Shown: positions 1 through 9,228, counted from the first letter of the stretch. The stretch is DNA of 15,241 nt from Penaeus vannamei (GCF_042767895.1 NC_091550.1:28366007-28381247), one strand, 5' to 3'. A program made the numbers and translations. The notes: generated by a model not told the origin, from the sequence alone.

Positions 1-169
1 TGCACCCAGATCATAAGCAACGAAGAGAATGAACCACCACATGAAACCATTGCCAATTCGTTATCAGTCGATTTTTATGTGTTTTGTCGTCAATGTCGAT
101 TAAACCCTTTGAGTATGTACATATATTTTATTGGCATGTTATTCTATACTTTTATTAGTTTATAATAAA
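1..169 (+). other. Possible tail of a coding exon with overlapping AATAAA
   Basis: Frame 1 is open from the window edge through 54 codons and ends in tandem stops at 163-168. The last residues are hydrophobic (about 20 residues rich in Y, F, I, L). An AATAAA hexamer at 164-169 overlaps the stops. This could be the C-terminus and poly(A) signal of a host gene or of another transposon. In AT-rich DNA an open stretch this short can also occur by chance, and I recognise no domain. Confidence 0.15.
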
Positions 170-621
170 CACATTGAAGTACTGTAAACGGTTACTAAAA
201 AACACTTTTACTGACATATCCAGCTTGGATTCTTTATTCTTCTTTTAAGACCCTCTGACGACCCTGAAAAAAACCCAGCAAAGAGTCTTCCAAACTGCGT
301 ATCTAAATAGATAGAAATAACATGGGTAAATTTAAACGCACTTCAAACATCCCAGGATAACCACAATACAGTTACGAATAGAAGTATTTTTTTTAGAGAA
401 TAATAAATCTATCACCATACATCAGTTAATACTTTGGTCGGCACAGATATGGCAATAATTTGCTAGTTTACTATAGTGACGTTCTGGAACTATAGCAAGC
501 GTGCTCGGAAGTATTTTGTCTTGGTTTGGTTACAAAACCCAGACCAAGAAATATGACCAAGAAGTTACTTCAAAAACATATGGAGAAAGAAGTCTCAAGA
601 TTTTTAAAGAAATCGTCATAT
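1..621. other. AT-rich flanking DNA, no confident gene
   Basis: Low-GC sequence, in sharp contrast with the GC-rich element that begins at 622. I find no long open frame, no RNA gene and no recognisable repeat family. An imperfect inverted repeat (520-529 with 539-548, nine-base loop, one mismatch) is the only local structure of note. The last five bases before the LTR (catat, 617-621) would be one half of a target-site duplication, but I did not find a matching copy beside any LTR remnant in the window. Confidence 0.6.
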
Positions 622-843
622 TGTAGCGGCTCCTGATTGGCCGTCAACGAGGACCGCACCTGACTCGCGATTCGCCGTTTCCCCCTGTAACCCCCCAAAA
701 TGGCCGAGCTGACATCGGAGGTCAGGTTCTTGCCGCCGGACCTGAGGCAAAGATGATTCTCCACCAGCGTTGACCTGACAACCGTTTTGGGTTTCCCTCA
801 AAAAAAAGAGATAAAAATCCAGTTCGGTTTTATAATCTCAACA
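622..843 (+). repeat. 5' LTR of the Gypsy element
   Basis: A 222-bp segment beginning TGTAGCGGC and ending CTCAACA, i.e. with the canonical TG...CA ends. The start is repeated at 3718 (TGTAGCGGC, then a similar CGTCAACG...GGACCGC...CCTGAC pattern). The last 100 bp (744-843) are repeated at roughly 80% identity by eye at 9826-9929, ending in the same CTCAACA. The LTR-like sequence followed at once by a primer-binding-like motif at 845 fixes the right boundary. A TTTTATAAT stretch lies near its 3' end; whether it acts as a core promoter element is unknown. Confidence 0.85.
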
Positions 844-844
844 C

Positions 845-862
845 TGGTGACCCTCGGGGGAA
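845..862 (+). promoter_or_regulatory. Primer-binding site region
   Basis: Immediately after the LTR (one spacer base) comes TGGTGACCCTCGGGGG. A TGG start one or a few bases after an LTR is the usual form of a tRNA primer-binding site, since tRNAs end in CCA. The same CTGGTGACCCT follows an LTR end in inverted orientation at 9951-9961, which supports it as a conserved leader motif. I did not assign the tRNA. Confidence 0.6.
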
Positions 863-879
863 ACCCAAAGTTTTTACAC

Positions 880-1400
880 AAGATTCAGCAACACATAGGA
901 CGCTACCATTCTGCTCTCTGGCCAGCCTGCGGAATTTTTTTTTTTTTTGAAGTGGGCAAAAACCCTCCTCAGGAATATCACCACCCAGACCACTAAATTC
1001 CCCTTTGGGGTCACCAACCTCCCGCCAGAACTCCTTCTGACCGTCGGCGACCTCCTGCATAATGGCCATTCTTGGGCGAGCAGCCCCTAACCCTCTGATC
1101 TGTTAAGCTCCTTCCTCTCGCTGACACCGTGGACAGCCTTTTCCCCCAAGAAATCCTTCACCACCCAGCGCCTCCTCACCCACACCCCAGCTCCCCCCTG
1201 ACGTCATTCACTCCCTCTTCCTCAAGCGGCTGCCTGCTGGTGTCAGACGCCCCATTGACAATTTGCCCTAAAAGCCACGCGATTCTCACAGCGGGGCACC
1301 ATCGTACTAGCAACAGGTTGCCGAAACCACCACCTCCGCCATGCGATGGGATGCCTTGCAGCCCACGTCGCCACACTATCCGAGGCTGGCAGAAGATATC
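880..1400 (+). pseudogene. Gypsy gag (capsid) remnant
   Basis: Gag would form the cytoplasmic particle that packages the element RNA. Three pieces are recognisable. A frame at about 904-950 reads LWPACGIFFFFEVG, matching the conserved start of Gypsy capsid (a W..Q.E-type block), with a run of 15 T in it. From 971 another frame reads RNITTQTTKF and continues to LPPELLLTVGDLLH, ending in a TAA near 1090. At 1218-1268 a third frame reads FLKRLPAGVRRPIDNLP and then a stop, matching the capsid C-terminal helix block. About three frameshifts separate these pieces. I could not identify a start codon or a zinc knuckle. The downstream 1400-1540 is proline-rich in frame with no clear motif. Confidence 0.75.
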
Positions 1401-1534
1401 CACACAGGAACGTTCGCACTCCCGGCCTCGATCCCCCCCCACCGCCACACTTTGAACGGACGGGTGCTCTAAAACCCCCAACCCCCATCCCCTGCGTCCT
1501 TCACCGCCACACAAAATTGGAGGAAACCACAAAA

Positions 1535-1820
1535 ATGGGTCGCCTGTCTTTCGCGGACTTCAAGGCGTTTATTGTCGTCTGAGATACCTTCTCCTCGTTT
1601 TCTCGTCCAGGGGGAGCCAGGTCCCCCTCCGGCCTCCAAGGGATAAAGCCCCCCTCCTCCCGCATTCCAAGCTGCCAACACATCGCCCAAACACCTACGG
1701 TGGGGGTTCGGGACCCTCTCGCGGAAGGCGGCCCCCCCAAACATTCCAGTGGATCTTCCTTGTCCCCGACGTCCCCACCCCATTATCGGTCCCGACTTCT
1801 TGGCGCACTACGGTCTGACA
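1535..1820 (+). pseudogene. Gypsy aspartic protease remnant
   Basis: The retroviral-type aspartic protease would cleave the polyprotein. The front block RLSFADFKAF (about 1540-1570) is followed by a stop at 1580. RFLV at 1596-1607 sits where the active-site D-T/S-G-A should follow, but the next codons are cag ggg, with a glycine-alanine pair only one base out of frame at 1612-1617. The catalytic Asp is therefore not readable. The C-terminal block is clear: FQWIFLVPDV (1744-1773), then after a two-base shift HPIIGPDFLAHYGL (1776-1817), the characteristic end of Gypsy proteases. Inactive. Confidence 0.8.
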
Positions 1821-1924
1821 GGATCTTCGGTATGACCCGATCCACTAATCCGTGGCCCACACCCCCGGCCCGGCCGGGGTGCCCCCTAATATGTACAGTG
1901 TTTCCCCAGGACCTACACCTTCAA

Positions 1925-2190
1925 GAACATCCTGTAGGAATTCCCGGCCTTGACCAAGCCGATCAACCGGGCCCCCCAAACCACGGAACATCGTGACCTC
2001 GGACCCCTGCCCACTCGCTGCCGTCCGCTCGCCCCCGACAGATGTCGCAGTGCCAGGGGAGTTCACCCATATGATGCAGTTGGGGATTATATGCCCTTCC
2101 AGCAGCCGATGGGGGGCCCCCTCTGCATCTGGTGAAGGGACGTTGGCGGCCATGCGGTGATTCCCGTCACCTGAACACGATCATCGCCCT
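1925..2190 (+). pseudogene. Gypsy reverse transcriptase, N-terminal fragment only
   Basis: The frame at about 1935-1965 reads EFPALTKPINR, the usual linker into RT. At 2059-2118 EFTHMMQLGIICPSSSRWGA matches the RT fingers (the EF..M..LGI..PSSS.W.SP-type block), and at 2135-2179, after a frameshift, KGRWRPCGDSRHLNT matches the W-R-x-C-G-D-Y-R-x-L-N block. Nothing of the palm, including the catalytic YxDD, follows: about 40 bases later the RNase H begins. Family RTs need several hundred more bases here, so the RT core has been deleted. The piece can have no polymerase activity. Confidence 0.85.
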
Positions 2191-2217
2191 GGCCCCCCCA
2201 CCCTGCTTAACCCCCCC

Positions 2218-2610
2218 TTGCCCGAGGCTCCTCTCAGCCTAGCTGTCGACGCCTCCGACACTGCCACGGTGCTGTCTCCAGCAACGTCGGGGGCAATGGA
2301 AACCCTTTTGTTTTTTTCGAGACCCTTGCCACACCAATCACGCTACAGTGCCGAAGGGAACTCCTGGCAGCGTACTCTGCGGTGGGCATTTCCCAGCCAT
2401 ATGTGGAGGCAAAAAAATTTCCCACATCCTGCGGACCACAAACCCTCACCTTCGCCCTACACTCGAGGCCCCGGGCAAACCCCTCGCGGGGGCGCCCACA
2501 TCTCGCAGTTCCGATGGACATCCGGAAATTGGGGCGTGGACAACGAGGCCGCGATGCTCTATCGAGAGTTACCATATCCGCAGCGACCCTCACCGACGAC
2601 GCAGTGGATT
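2218..2610 (+). pseudogene. Gypsy RNase H remnant
   Basis: RNase H would remove the RNA strand during reverse transcription. The frame from 2218 reads APLSLAVDASDTA (first acidic residue present), then LLFFSRPLPHQSRYSA, matching the family. The second acidic block (RELLAAYSAV, Glu at 2358-2360) lies in a different frame, and ADHKP (Asp at 2434-2436) is back in the first frame. Further on, ALSRV near 2555-2570 in another frame marks the usual end of the RNase H domain before integrase. At least two compensating shifts are therefore present. The long 272-codon open frame from 2218 is a coincidence of shifts, not an intact gene. Confidence 0.8.
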
Positions 2611-3705
2611 ATCATCTGGTCAAGGAGCAACGGCAGGAGCGTCCATGACCCCTCTCACCGAGGGCCAGTTTTCCCCTTTAACCCTTTGAGAGAGTCAGGA
2701 TCCCGAACCCCCGCGAGACCTTTTTCTGCGACGTCACCCCGGCTACCCCCCCCCATACATCCCCCCCCCCGGCATTCTTCGATGCCCGCCACCAGCATCA
2801 CAGCATCCGGGCCCCCCAACACCTCATCTGCAGCAAGGTTGTCGGCCCTCCATCAACAAAGATGTTCGGCAGTGGTGGCTCGGCCTGAATGTCAGAGGAC
2901 CAAGTCCACAGGCACTCTAAATCCCCCTCCAGCCCTTTCCCCCATTCCAGATGCGGGGGTTCCAACACGCCCAAATCGACATAGTGGGCCCCCTACCCAT
3001 GGACGACGGCGTCACCTACATTCTGACGATGATTGACCGGTTCACCAGATGGCCAGAGGCTACACCCATCCACGACATCACCGCAGCGCGGTCGCCAAGA
3101 CCCATTAACACCGGGGTCTCCCTTCGGCCCCCGGACCCGTCCTCCGACGCGGCGCCCAGTTCGAGTCCGAACTTTGGCGCCACCTCTGATCCTGCTCGGC
3201 CCAAGCGAATCAGGACGACAGCCTACCACCCCTGCGCCAACGGCATGGTCGGGCCCAAACCCTCCAACAGGATGTGGGTCGACCAGTTTCCCCCTTGTCC
3301 GCCTCAACATCGGGACACCAAAAAGAGGACCTGCAGGCACCACCACAATAATGGTATACGGAACCAGCTCCCCCTTTCCCCCGGGAGCCCGCCAAGGCCA
3401 GCACCATCAACCAGGGACCTTCATCGGCAGCTCGGGACCGAATGTCCCTGGTCCCGCGACCGAGACACTGAGGCAACAAGATTTTACATACCCCCAGGAC
3501 TCCAAGATTGCTCCCACGTGTTCGTAAGAAAACACCCCAAACCACCTCTCTGCCCTCCCTATGGGGGGCCCCTTCCCCGGCTCAGAAGAGGGGACAAGAC
3601 GTCCCATCCGCCGCCCTAAGGAAGAAGACACGGACCATTGCCCGAGTCAAGCCTGCGCACCTGCAGCCCCTTTGGGATCGCAGTCCGTTTCACGACCGCT
3701 ACACT
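2610..3705 (+). pseudogene. Gypsy integrase remnant
   Basis: Integrase would insert the cDNA into the genome. The N-terminal HHCC zinc finger is ragged: a His-rich piece near 2785-2812 and ECQRTK near 2887-2904, with the first Cys codon apparently lost. The catalytic core is clear at 2966-3075: HAQIDIVGPL (first Asp at 2978-2980), then TMIDRFTRWPEATPI. The second-Asp block is shifted by one base (Asp codon 3146-3148, then QFESELWRHL). The third block reads RTTAYHPCANGMVGPKP, with Gly at 3251-3253 where the catalytic Glu is expected. Further C-terminal blocks are ALQDCSHVFVR-like (about 3497-3530), then PPYGGPLP, and VKPAHL (3646-3663), which is close to the usual end of pol. Inactive. Confidence 0.88.
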
Positions 3706-3717
3706 AGAGGGGAGTGC
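3706..3717 (+). promoter_or_regulatory. Purine-rich tract before the 3' LTR
   Basis: AGAGGGGAG followed by TGC directly precedes the TGTAGCGGC of the 3' LTR. It sits where plus-strand cDNA synthesis is primed in LTR elements. The three non-purine-run bases before the TG are slightly unusual, so the exact tract edge is uncertain. Confidence 0.6.
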
Positions 3718-3803
3718 TGTAGCGGCCCTTTTCCGTCAACGCAGGACCGCCCCTGACCCCGGTTTGGGCCGACTCCGCCATGGAACCGCCCAAATCGGCC
3801 GAG
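3718..3803 (+). repeat. 3' LTR, first 86 bp
   Basis: Starts TGTAGCGGC like the 5' LTR and keeps a similar order of CGTCAACG, AGGACCGC, CCTGAC and GGCCGAG, the last ending at 3803 and matching 702-708. After this I find no similarity to the rest of the 5' LTR here. The missing back part resembles 9826-9929, so this LTR was probably split by the insertion of the + strand non-LTR element. Identity to the 5' LTR is moderate with several indels, so the two LTRs either diverged long ago or were affected by sequence errors. Confidence 0.7.
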
Positions 3804-4460
3804 TTTCATTCACAACCCCCTCCTCTCTCGCACGGCAGTTGCAGCTGATCACAACTCGTCCCAAAGGGTGGCAAATCCGTTTAGCATTGGCCCCAAATTC
3901 CCCCGAGGGTCTTCTGATCAAATTTTCACATTTATTGTGAATGAGAGGGCTACCCCTTCTGGCTACAGTTACAACCTCAGCAAGGACCGCGAGCTGCCGT
4001 CCATTGTTGTAGCCAATTCAAGATTGTCTTCTTGCCGAGAACGCGATGCCAAACAGTGCAGAGAGTTCCCCTGTCTGCCCAAACATCTCATTCATTTTTT
4101 TTGTCCTTTGCCACCTCTTAGTGTCCCCTCTGTGGTGAATGAACCCCCCGGGCAGTGCCACAAGGTGAGACGGAGACCGGCTGCCCCAAACCACAGATGG
4201 TTTTGTTTTTTTTGAAGGGTTAGGTACTTCTGGGGTGCTTCAGCTTTGCTTTTAGGGGGTTTACCTGAGCAGACTGTCTGATCCCAGTAGGTTAAAAACC
4301 CCGATGTTTTGGGAGGTGGTGGCCTCACAAACGCCATTTAAGTCACTGATGTCTAAGTCAAAACATAAAAAAAAAACAGAAAATGGGAATTTTAGCCCAG
4401 GACTCCAGATCCTAAGCTTCCACCTCAAAGAAGGAGTAATTTCTTCCCCCCCAGAGGAAA
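3804..4460. other. Noncoding, possible 5' UTR of + non-LTR element
   Basis: About 650 bases with no recognisable protein block in any frame and no match to the LTR. It lies between the LTR breakpoint and the first plausible ORF1 start, so under the nested-insertion reading it would be the 5' UTR (which in this group carries an internal RNA polymerase II promoter). I cannot see a promoter motif I trust. It contains several homopolymer runs (for example T8 at 4096-4103 and A10 around 4367-4376). Confidence 0.4.
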
Positions 4461-5950
4461 ATGCCCCCGACCCGATCCAGTACAGACCCAGAGAACCCCA
4501 AACCCAGCATCAAAGAAGATGAAGCTGAATCCTCCGCCTTCAGATGAATTACTCTCTTCAGCTGCTGATCCTAGAGTATCATCGGAACAGCATGGAGCTA
4601 TCCGCACCGATCAAACTTGCAAAGATCTCCCCCTTTAGCCGATCCACAACTCCAAGCCCAAGACCAGAATACCTCAGCCAATAGGGGCTTGTTCACCCTT
4701 TTCCACTCATCAAAATGAGCTATAAATTTCTCAATGCCCCATCCAAAGACTTTCCACAGCTGAGAAGCCATGTTTGCATTGAAGAAGAGTTCCCTTTATG
4801 ATGTCACCACAGCAATTACCAATGATGGCCACTTCATTCTCACTGAAGACTGATTCTACACGCATGTTGTTGGACTACTTACCACCCTAGCTTCAGGCAA
4901 GATTGTCAGTATTACCTCTTGTGTTTATGAACCCAGAAAATTGAGTGTTTAGAAAATTCCCATAGGCTTTCACTTCAACGGCTTACAGACCTCCCCAAAA
5001 GTCATCCTGTGAACATTGTATATACCCCCAACCAAGGGGGAGACGCACCAAATTCTCCTGGTCATGTCAAAGAACCCCCCGGAAAACAATCTGGGGAAAT
5101 TTGGGGGCCCTTTGAACTGCAAATACATCCCAGAACCCTCCGGGGCTACAACTGCCAGTTATGGACATCACCGCAACCAATGTAAAGTTGCTGCACGCTG
5201 TGCAATCTCCAAAAAAATCCCCCAAAAGACAATTGCCTACCAAATTCAAAAACGGGGCAGACCGGAACCCAAAAAGCCCAAATTTTGGGGCAAACACCAC
5301 GCATGGAACCTCCGCTGTGAGATGAGACGCTCACTATCAAAGCCTGATTCTTCTGGGAAAAGGGCGCCCCCCCAGCCTCAAACCTTTACGAGAAAAATCC
5401 ATGATTGGAGCAAAACCAAGAGAACCACAACACCTCAACACTTCTGCTCTCAGCCACAACCATCAAGCTTTTTGTGATAACTTGCATACCTTGTCTACTC
5501 CTGTTCCTGCACCATTTGCCACCTCCCCCGTTCACAGCCCCTTTATGAGTCACAAAACACCAAATTCCCTTGTCCTCCGAACTGATTGGATCATTCCTGT
5601 GAATACCATTCAACTTTCCCTTTTAGCCCTGGGTCACTTATTCCCCACTCCTCTTACAAAATCTCATTGACAACATCCTTGCCATCTTACCACACAAGAA
5701 CACATCCTCCCATCCCCAAAAATCCAGCCCTTTTGAACCTGTACAAGGTACTGGTACAATTACCTCGGGCGTTGCATCATCAGAAGACTTTCCACCTCTT
5801 CCTACATCTTCTCATAGGGTTAATCAGACAAGCCCCTGTAATCCAACGCCTGACAACAATCGGCACAACTCCCTCTTCCGCCAGCTCTCCACCAATCTTC
5901 CCTTCCCGACCAACCTCATGAACTCAACCACACAAGAGCCTTTTAACCAC
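4461..5950 (+). pseudogene. ORF1 (gag-like nucleic-acid-binding protein), broken
   Basis: ORF1 proteins bind the element RNA. A possible start is the ATG at 4461 (MPPTRSSTDPENPK); after a shift the frame continues with PPPSDELLSSAADP. At about 4770-4850 AMFALKKSSLYDVTTAIT and DGHFILTED match in position and style the - copy's ALLALEKDF...ISNKGDYIL, probably an RRM-like segment. Zinc knuckles follow: YNCQ in one frame then YGHHRNQC and ARC in another (about 5144-5203; the first Cys codon is ggc), and GKHHAWNLRC (about 5289-5318). FTRKIHDW at about 5383-5408 has an almost identical counterpart in the - copy. The C-terminal part includes SSEDFPPLP near 5780-5805. Many frameshifts; no intact protein. 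Confidence 0.7.
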
Positions 5951-5994
5951 TGATTTTACCCCTACATCATCACATGAATAATGGTATGCAGTCC

Positions 5995-6640
5995 ATTTGG
6001 GGCTCCATCAGTATTCTACAGGGGAAAATTCTTTGGGCCCTTTAGTGCATCTACCCCACACCCCATTAGCAATCACTGAAGACAACTTTGATGTCATTGT
6101 TTTCCAGGAAACTCTCCCCTTTCCCGCCTCCAACAATTTTTCCCTTAACCGCTACTCAGCGTTTCACAGCCCTTTCATCCCCAATCAAAAGGGGGGAAAT
6201 TTCCCTTTTTTTAAAGTTTTCCATACCCGTGAAGAGATTACTCCACCCCAGATTGTGGGGAAAAATTTAAAAAAGGGTCAAACAACCCTACAGAACACAA
6301 CCCCACATTTTCAAGTTTTTCGGCCTCCCCGAGCAGATTGTTCTCGAGTTGAAGAATTATTTGGCATAACAGCCAATGAACCATTATCATCTGTGGGGAT
6401 CTTAATGCCAATCACCCCTTTTAACACCAATCACCCCCTTTTGCACACAAAAAATGACACCGGGCTATATATCAATGAACTGTGGACAGTGTCCTAACTT
6501 TGAGGGCAGTAACTCATGTCCGTGGAGGAGTACTAGACCTCACCATTTCTCCACCTCTCCTCCCTAAAGCAGACTGGAAAAAACACCCTTATTTAACTTC
6601 TGACCACCTTCCATATCACCACCGTTTGGATTCCGCAGGT
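5995..6640 (+). pseudogene. ORF2 APE-type endonuclease domain, broken
   Basis: This domain nicks the target DNA to prime reverse transcription. Visible pieces: FDVIVFQETL, whose Glu (6108-6110) is the metal-binding residue; PRADCSRVEELF; CGDLNANHP (Asp 6398-6400, Asn 6404-6406), in a different frame from the surrounding open frame; GVLDLTISPPLL near 6515-6550; and TSDHLPYHH with the Asp-His pair at 6602-6607. The N-terminal Asn block is only partly readable around 6015-6030. A near-perfect 19/20-base tandem duplication (6404-6422 and 6423-6442) lies directly on the Asp-Asn motif. Several frameshifts at homopolymers; not functional as it stands. Confidence 0.8.
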
Positions 6641-7250
6641 TACCCCCCCCCCATCCATCCAAGATCAACTGCAACTGGCTCCTCTTCACAGACGCTATGG
6701 AGAAATGGGCCTCCAACTACATTCCACCGTCAGATGCCACCCAGCTAGAGAAAGATTTCACTAATGCCATTCACAATGCTGCTGACAGCAGCATTCCTCA
6801 CACCAATGTCACTTTTCACAAGAACAGCTTGTTCTACAACGACCGGATACGTGAACTCAAGCATAGAATGAACATGTTCCGCAAAGCTCTCCACCGATCC
6901 CATTCTCCATCTTAGAATCTTTTGGACCTTACATCTTGTCAAAATGGAAATCTCGGAAATAAAAGCCAAAGCCTGGTTATCTTGGTGTGAAATGATAACT
7001 GCTCACATATCCTTGAAATAGATGTGGACCAAGCTACGACTGGCATCAGGAGCAAAACGCTCAATGCCCGCACCACATCATCATCCTCACTCTGAAGCCA
7101 ACAGACTTGCACTCTCCTTTGCCATGCGCTGTTCATCCACCCAACTGCCTGCATCCGTTTCAAGGAAACTACACCAACTGAAGCCCATCCGACAAGTCAT
7201 TCAAATAGCTATAGACTCACCTGCCCAAAGTGACACACCTTTCACATTAA
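6641..7250 (+). pseudogene. ORF2 linker between endonuclease and RT
   Basis: A piece at 6697-6912 is open (MEKWASNYIPPSDATQLEKD, later FYNDRIRELKHRMNMFRKAL) and looks like the helical linker with the R-x-L-K-H block that joins endonuclease and RT in this group. After a stop at 6913-6915 a second open piece begins near 7022 and runs into the RT. The - copy shows a comparable linker in the same place. The frame changes between the pieces. Confidence 0.65.
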
Positions 7251-8345
7251 ATGAACTTGAGAAAGCTACAAAGACTTCTAAAGACACGACCCCAGGTATT
7301 GATAAAATACCCTATTCTATGCTCCACCATTTAGGGCCCTCATGTATGGGCACTCTGCTCAGACTATTTAATGCCTCATATAACCAAGGAACCTTGCCCC
7401 AAGCCTGGAAATCTGCCAACATAATACCAATACCCAAACGTGACAGTACTAATGCCTTCCGACCTATCTCGCTATTTTCCTGCATAGGTAAAATCATGGA
7501 ACGTGCTGTGCTCCATCGCTTACAACACATCATTCCATCCCTCCATCCACATATTTTTGCCTATGAAAAAGGAACAGGCACAGCAGACAACATCGCTACC
7601 CTCCTGTCCTTAACTGACGGCAACGAGTGTAATTGTATTCCTTGATCTAGAAAAGCCTTCGAGCTTGCCAACCATGATGCCAATACACACACTTGCTGAG
7701 AAAGGAGTAAAGGGCAAGCTTCTCAAATGGGTCCAAGGACTACCTCTCAAACAGGAAAGCTCGAGTAAGATTCCAGGGACACACTTCTGATTTCTACCCC
7801 TTTGAAAATGGTACAACTCAAGGCGGCCTCCTGAGCCCTTTTCTTTTCAACCTCCTAATTGTTAAACTAGTAGAAATCCCCTTCCCAAACAATACGCATC
7901 TTCTAGCCTACGCTGATGATTTACAATTAGTTGTCACAGGAAGGAACAGGTATGTCAATACTCAACTTGCTCTCAATCTCCTCGAGTCGACCTGTAAAGA
8001 ACTCGGACTCAAAATCAACAGTAACAAAACCAAAGCCCTCCAACTCCGTCGTCACATTAACCTGCAAAATCTTTACATAGGTGACCTTCCTCTGGATTGG
8101 GTGAACTCTCACAAGTGTCTTGGCATATTTTTCAATGAGAACCTCTCCTCAACTACACAGCTCAGACATCTACTCCGCACTAAGCCTCTCCTCAATGTCA
8201 TGCGCAGGTTAACTTGCTCCAAACTTGGGCAGGCTTTAGAACACTCCGGCTCTTCTACATACACGCCGTCAGATCCCTCATTGACGACAGTGCGCCAGCC
8301 CTTCTAACCCTATCCCCCAAGATTTTGTGACTCTGGAAACCATCA
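7250..8345 (+). pseudogene. ORF2 reverse transcriptase domain, frameshifted
   Basis: RT copies the element RNA at the nicked target. In order: ELEKATKTSKDTTPGIDKIP, WKSANIIPIPKRD, FRPISLFSCIGKIMERAVLH, all in the open frame 7022-7645. After a shift comes VFLDLEK (catalytic Asp 7644-7646), another one-base shift within AFELAN, and another near 7735 before YLSNRKARVRF. From 7711 the frame stays open to a TAA at 8305-8307 and includes TTQGGLLSPFLFNLL and LAYADDLQLV, with YADD at 7909-7920, then GLKINSNKTKALQL and HKCLGI. Around 8243-8345 the family sequence passes through other frames (FYIHAVRSLIDDSAPALLTL) before returning. The catalytic triad is intact, so only a few small lesions separate this from an open domain. 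Confidence 0.9.
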
Positions 8346-8772
8346 AAATCGAGCCATGAGAGTCATCCTAGCAGCACCTCGTTGGACCAGGCTCGCAAAT
8401 CGAATGGAATCGTTCTTACCCTCTCTCAAGTGCAGAATACACCAATTAACTGCTGGGCTTGTGGCTAAAATACTATCCCGGTCCAGACCATCACCTTTAA
8501 AACATATCACTGCCAACCTGCTATACCCAAATGGGTTAGATGGCACAACCTTTGTTTGGCATGCATCCCTAATTAAAACACTACAATCACTGAATGCCAT
8601 TCCAATGATCATCTGTAGAGGAATGGATGCTCCTAATTCTCACTATGTTCCTAAACCACCCTGGGCTCCACGAACAATTAAATTTCACACAGACACTCTT
8701 CCAACCTCTAAAGCACTCTGCACGAAAGAGATTTTGAATAATGTAAGGTATCTCATAGACTCTCTACATTAG
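8346..8772 (+). pseudogene. ORF2 thumb/connection segment
   Basis: Open from 8356 to a TAG at 8770-8772. MRVILAAPRWTRL is the conserved block that follows the RT palm in this group, and ICRGMDAPNSHYVPKPPWAP matches VRGIDAPHHGYAEPNPWEP in the - copy. It lies in the same frame as the upstream RT palm and the downstream RNase H, so the TAG is a single in-frame stop rather than a gene boundary. No separate start codon is required. Confidence 0.8.
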
Positions 8773-9228
8773 CCACAAAACCTTCTCAACTTCATGGACG
8801 GATCTATTGACCAATCCTCAGGCAAGGCTGGTGCAGCAATGGTAACAGACACCACATCCATAGCTCACCGACTTTCCAACGGCGCCTCCATACTTCAGGC
8901 AGAACTATATGCCATTAAACTAGCCCTCACGTATGCTCCCACCACCGAGCACACAATTATTCACATACTAACAGACTCCCTCTCAGCAGTATATGCCCTA
9001 CAGAAAACTTACCATCTTGACAATGTACATTTACTCACCACCATCCTCTTTAAATTAACTCAACTTGAAAATCAAGGCAAATCCATCACCTTCCGCTGGA
9101 TTCCAAGTCACGTCAACATTCTTGAAATGACCTGGCAGATCTTGCCGCCAAACAGAGCCTCAACCAAGATCACACCACTGGCGTCTCTACAAGCCTAAGT
9201 CAGCTAAAAAGAACCTTACATAAGACCA
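8773..9228 (+). pseudogene. ORF2 RNase H domain, one frameshift
   Basis: RNase H degrades the RNA of the hybrid. Counting from the Met at 8794: FMDGS (Asp 2), LQAELYAI (Glu 37), LTDSLSAV (Asp 61) and RWIPSHV (His 106). The fourth acidic residue sits in NDLADLAAKQSLNQ, one base out of frame from about 9126, so a single indel separates the last active-site Asp. The usual TDGS is MDGS here. The frame is continuous with the upstream thumb apart from the TAG at 8770-8772. The - copy has the same domain at 10,600-11,000 with similar but clearly different residues. Confidence 0.9.

Larger units (their letters stand above)
622..3803 (+). mobile_element. Degenerate Ty3/Gypsy LTR retrotransposon
   Basis: The expected Gypsy order is present on the + strand: LTR, primer-binding region, gag capsid relic, protease, RT N-terminus, RNase H, integrase zinc finger and core, integrase C-terminus, purine-rich tract, LTR start. 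Each domain is recognised from short conserved motifs scattered over all three frames, so no protein can be made. The internal region is about 2.9 kb, shorter than is typical for the family, mainly because most of the RT is missing. The strand is strikingly C-rich, with long C runs. The 3' LTR is only represented by its first part (3718-3803); its back half may lie at 9826-9929. The family is Metaviridae-type Gypsy, common in arthropods and other animals; I cannot assign a subfamily. Confidence 0.9.

Noticed and set aside
520..548. Imperfect 10-bp inverted repeat with a nine-base loop
   Set aside because: One mismatch, short arms and AT-rich context; this is expected by chance and has no associated feature.
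570..1783. Several - strand open frames of 60-118 codons across the Gypsy element
   Set aside because: They lie opposite gag and protease relics, have no recognisable motif, and are explained by GC-rich antisense sequence with few stops.
2218..3036. A 272-codon + strand open frame that looks like an intact gene
   Set aside because: It begins in the RNase H relic and then drifts through out-of-frame integrase sequence. The true family blocks change frame inside it, so it is a by-product of C-rich sequence and indels.
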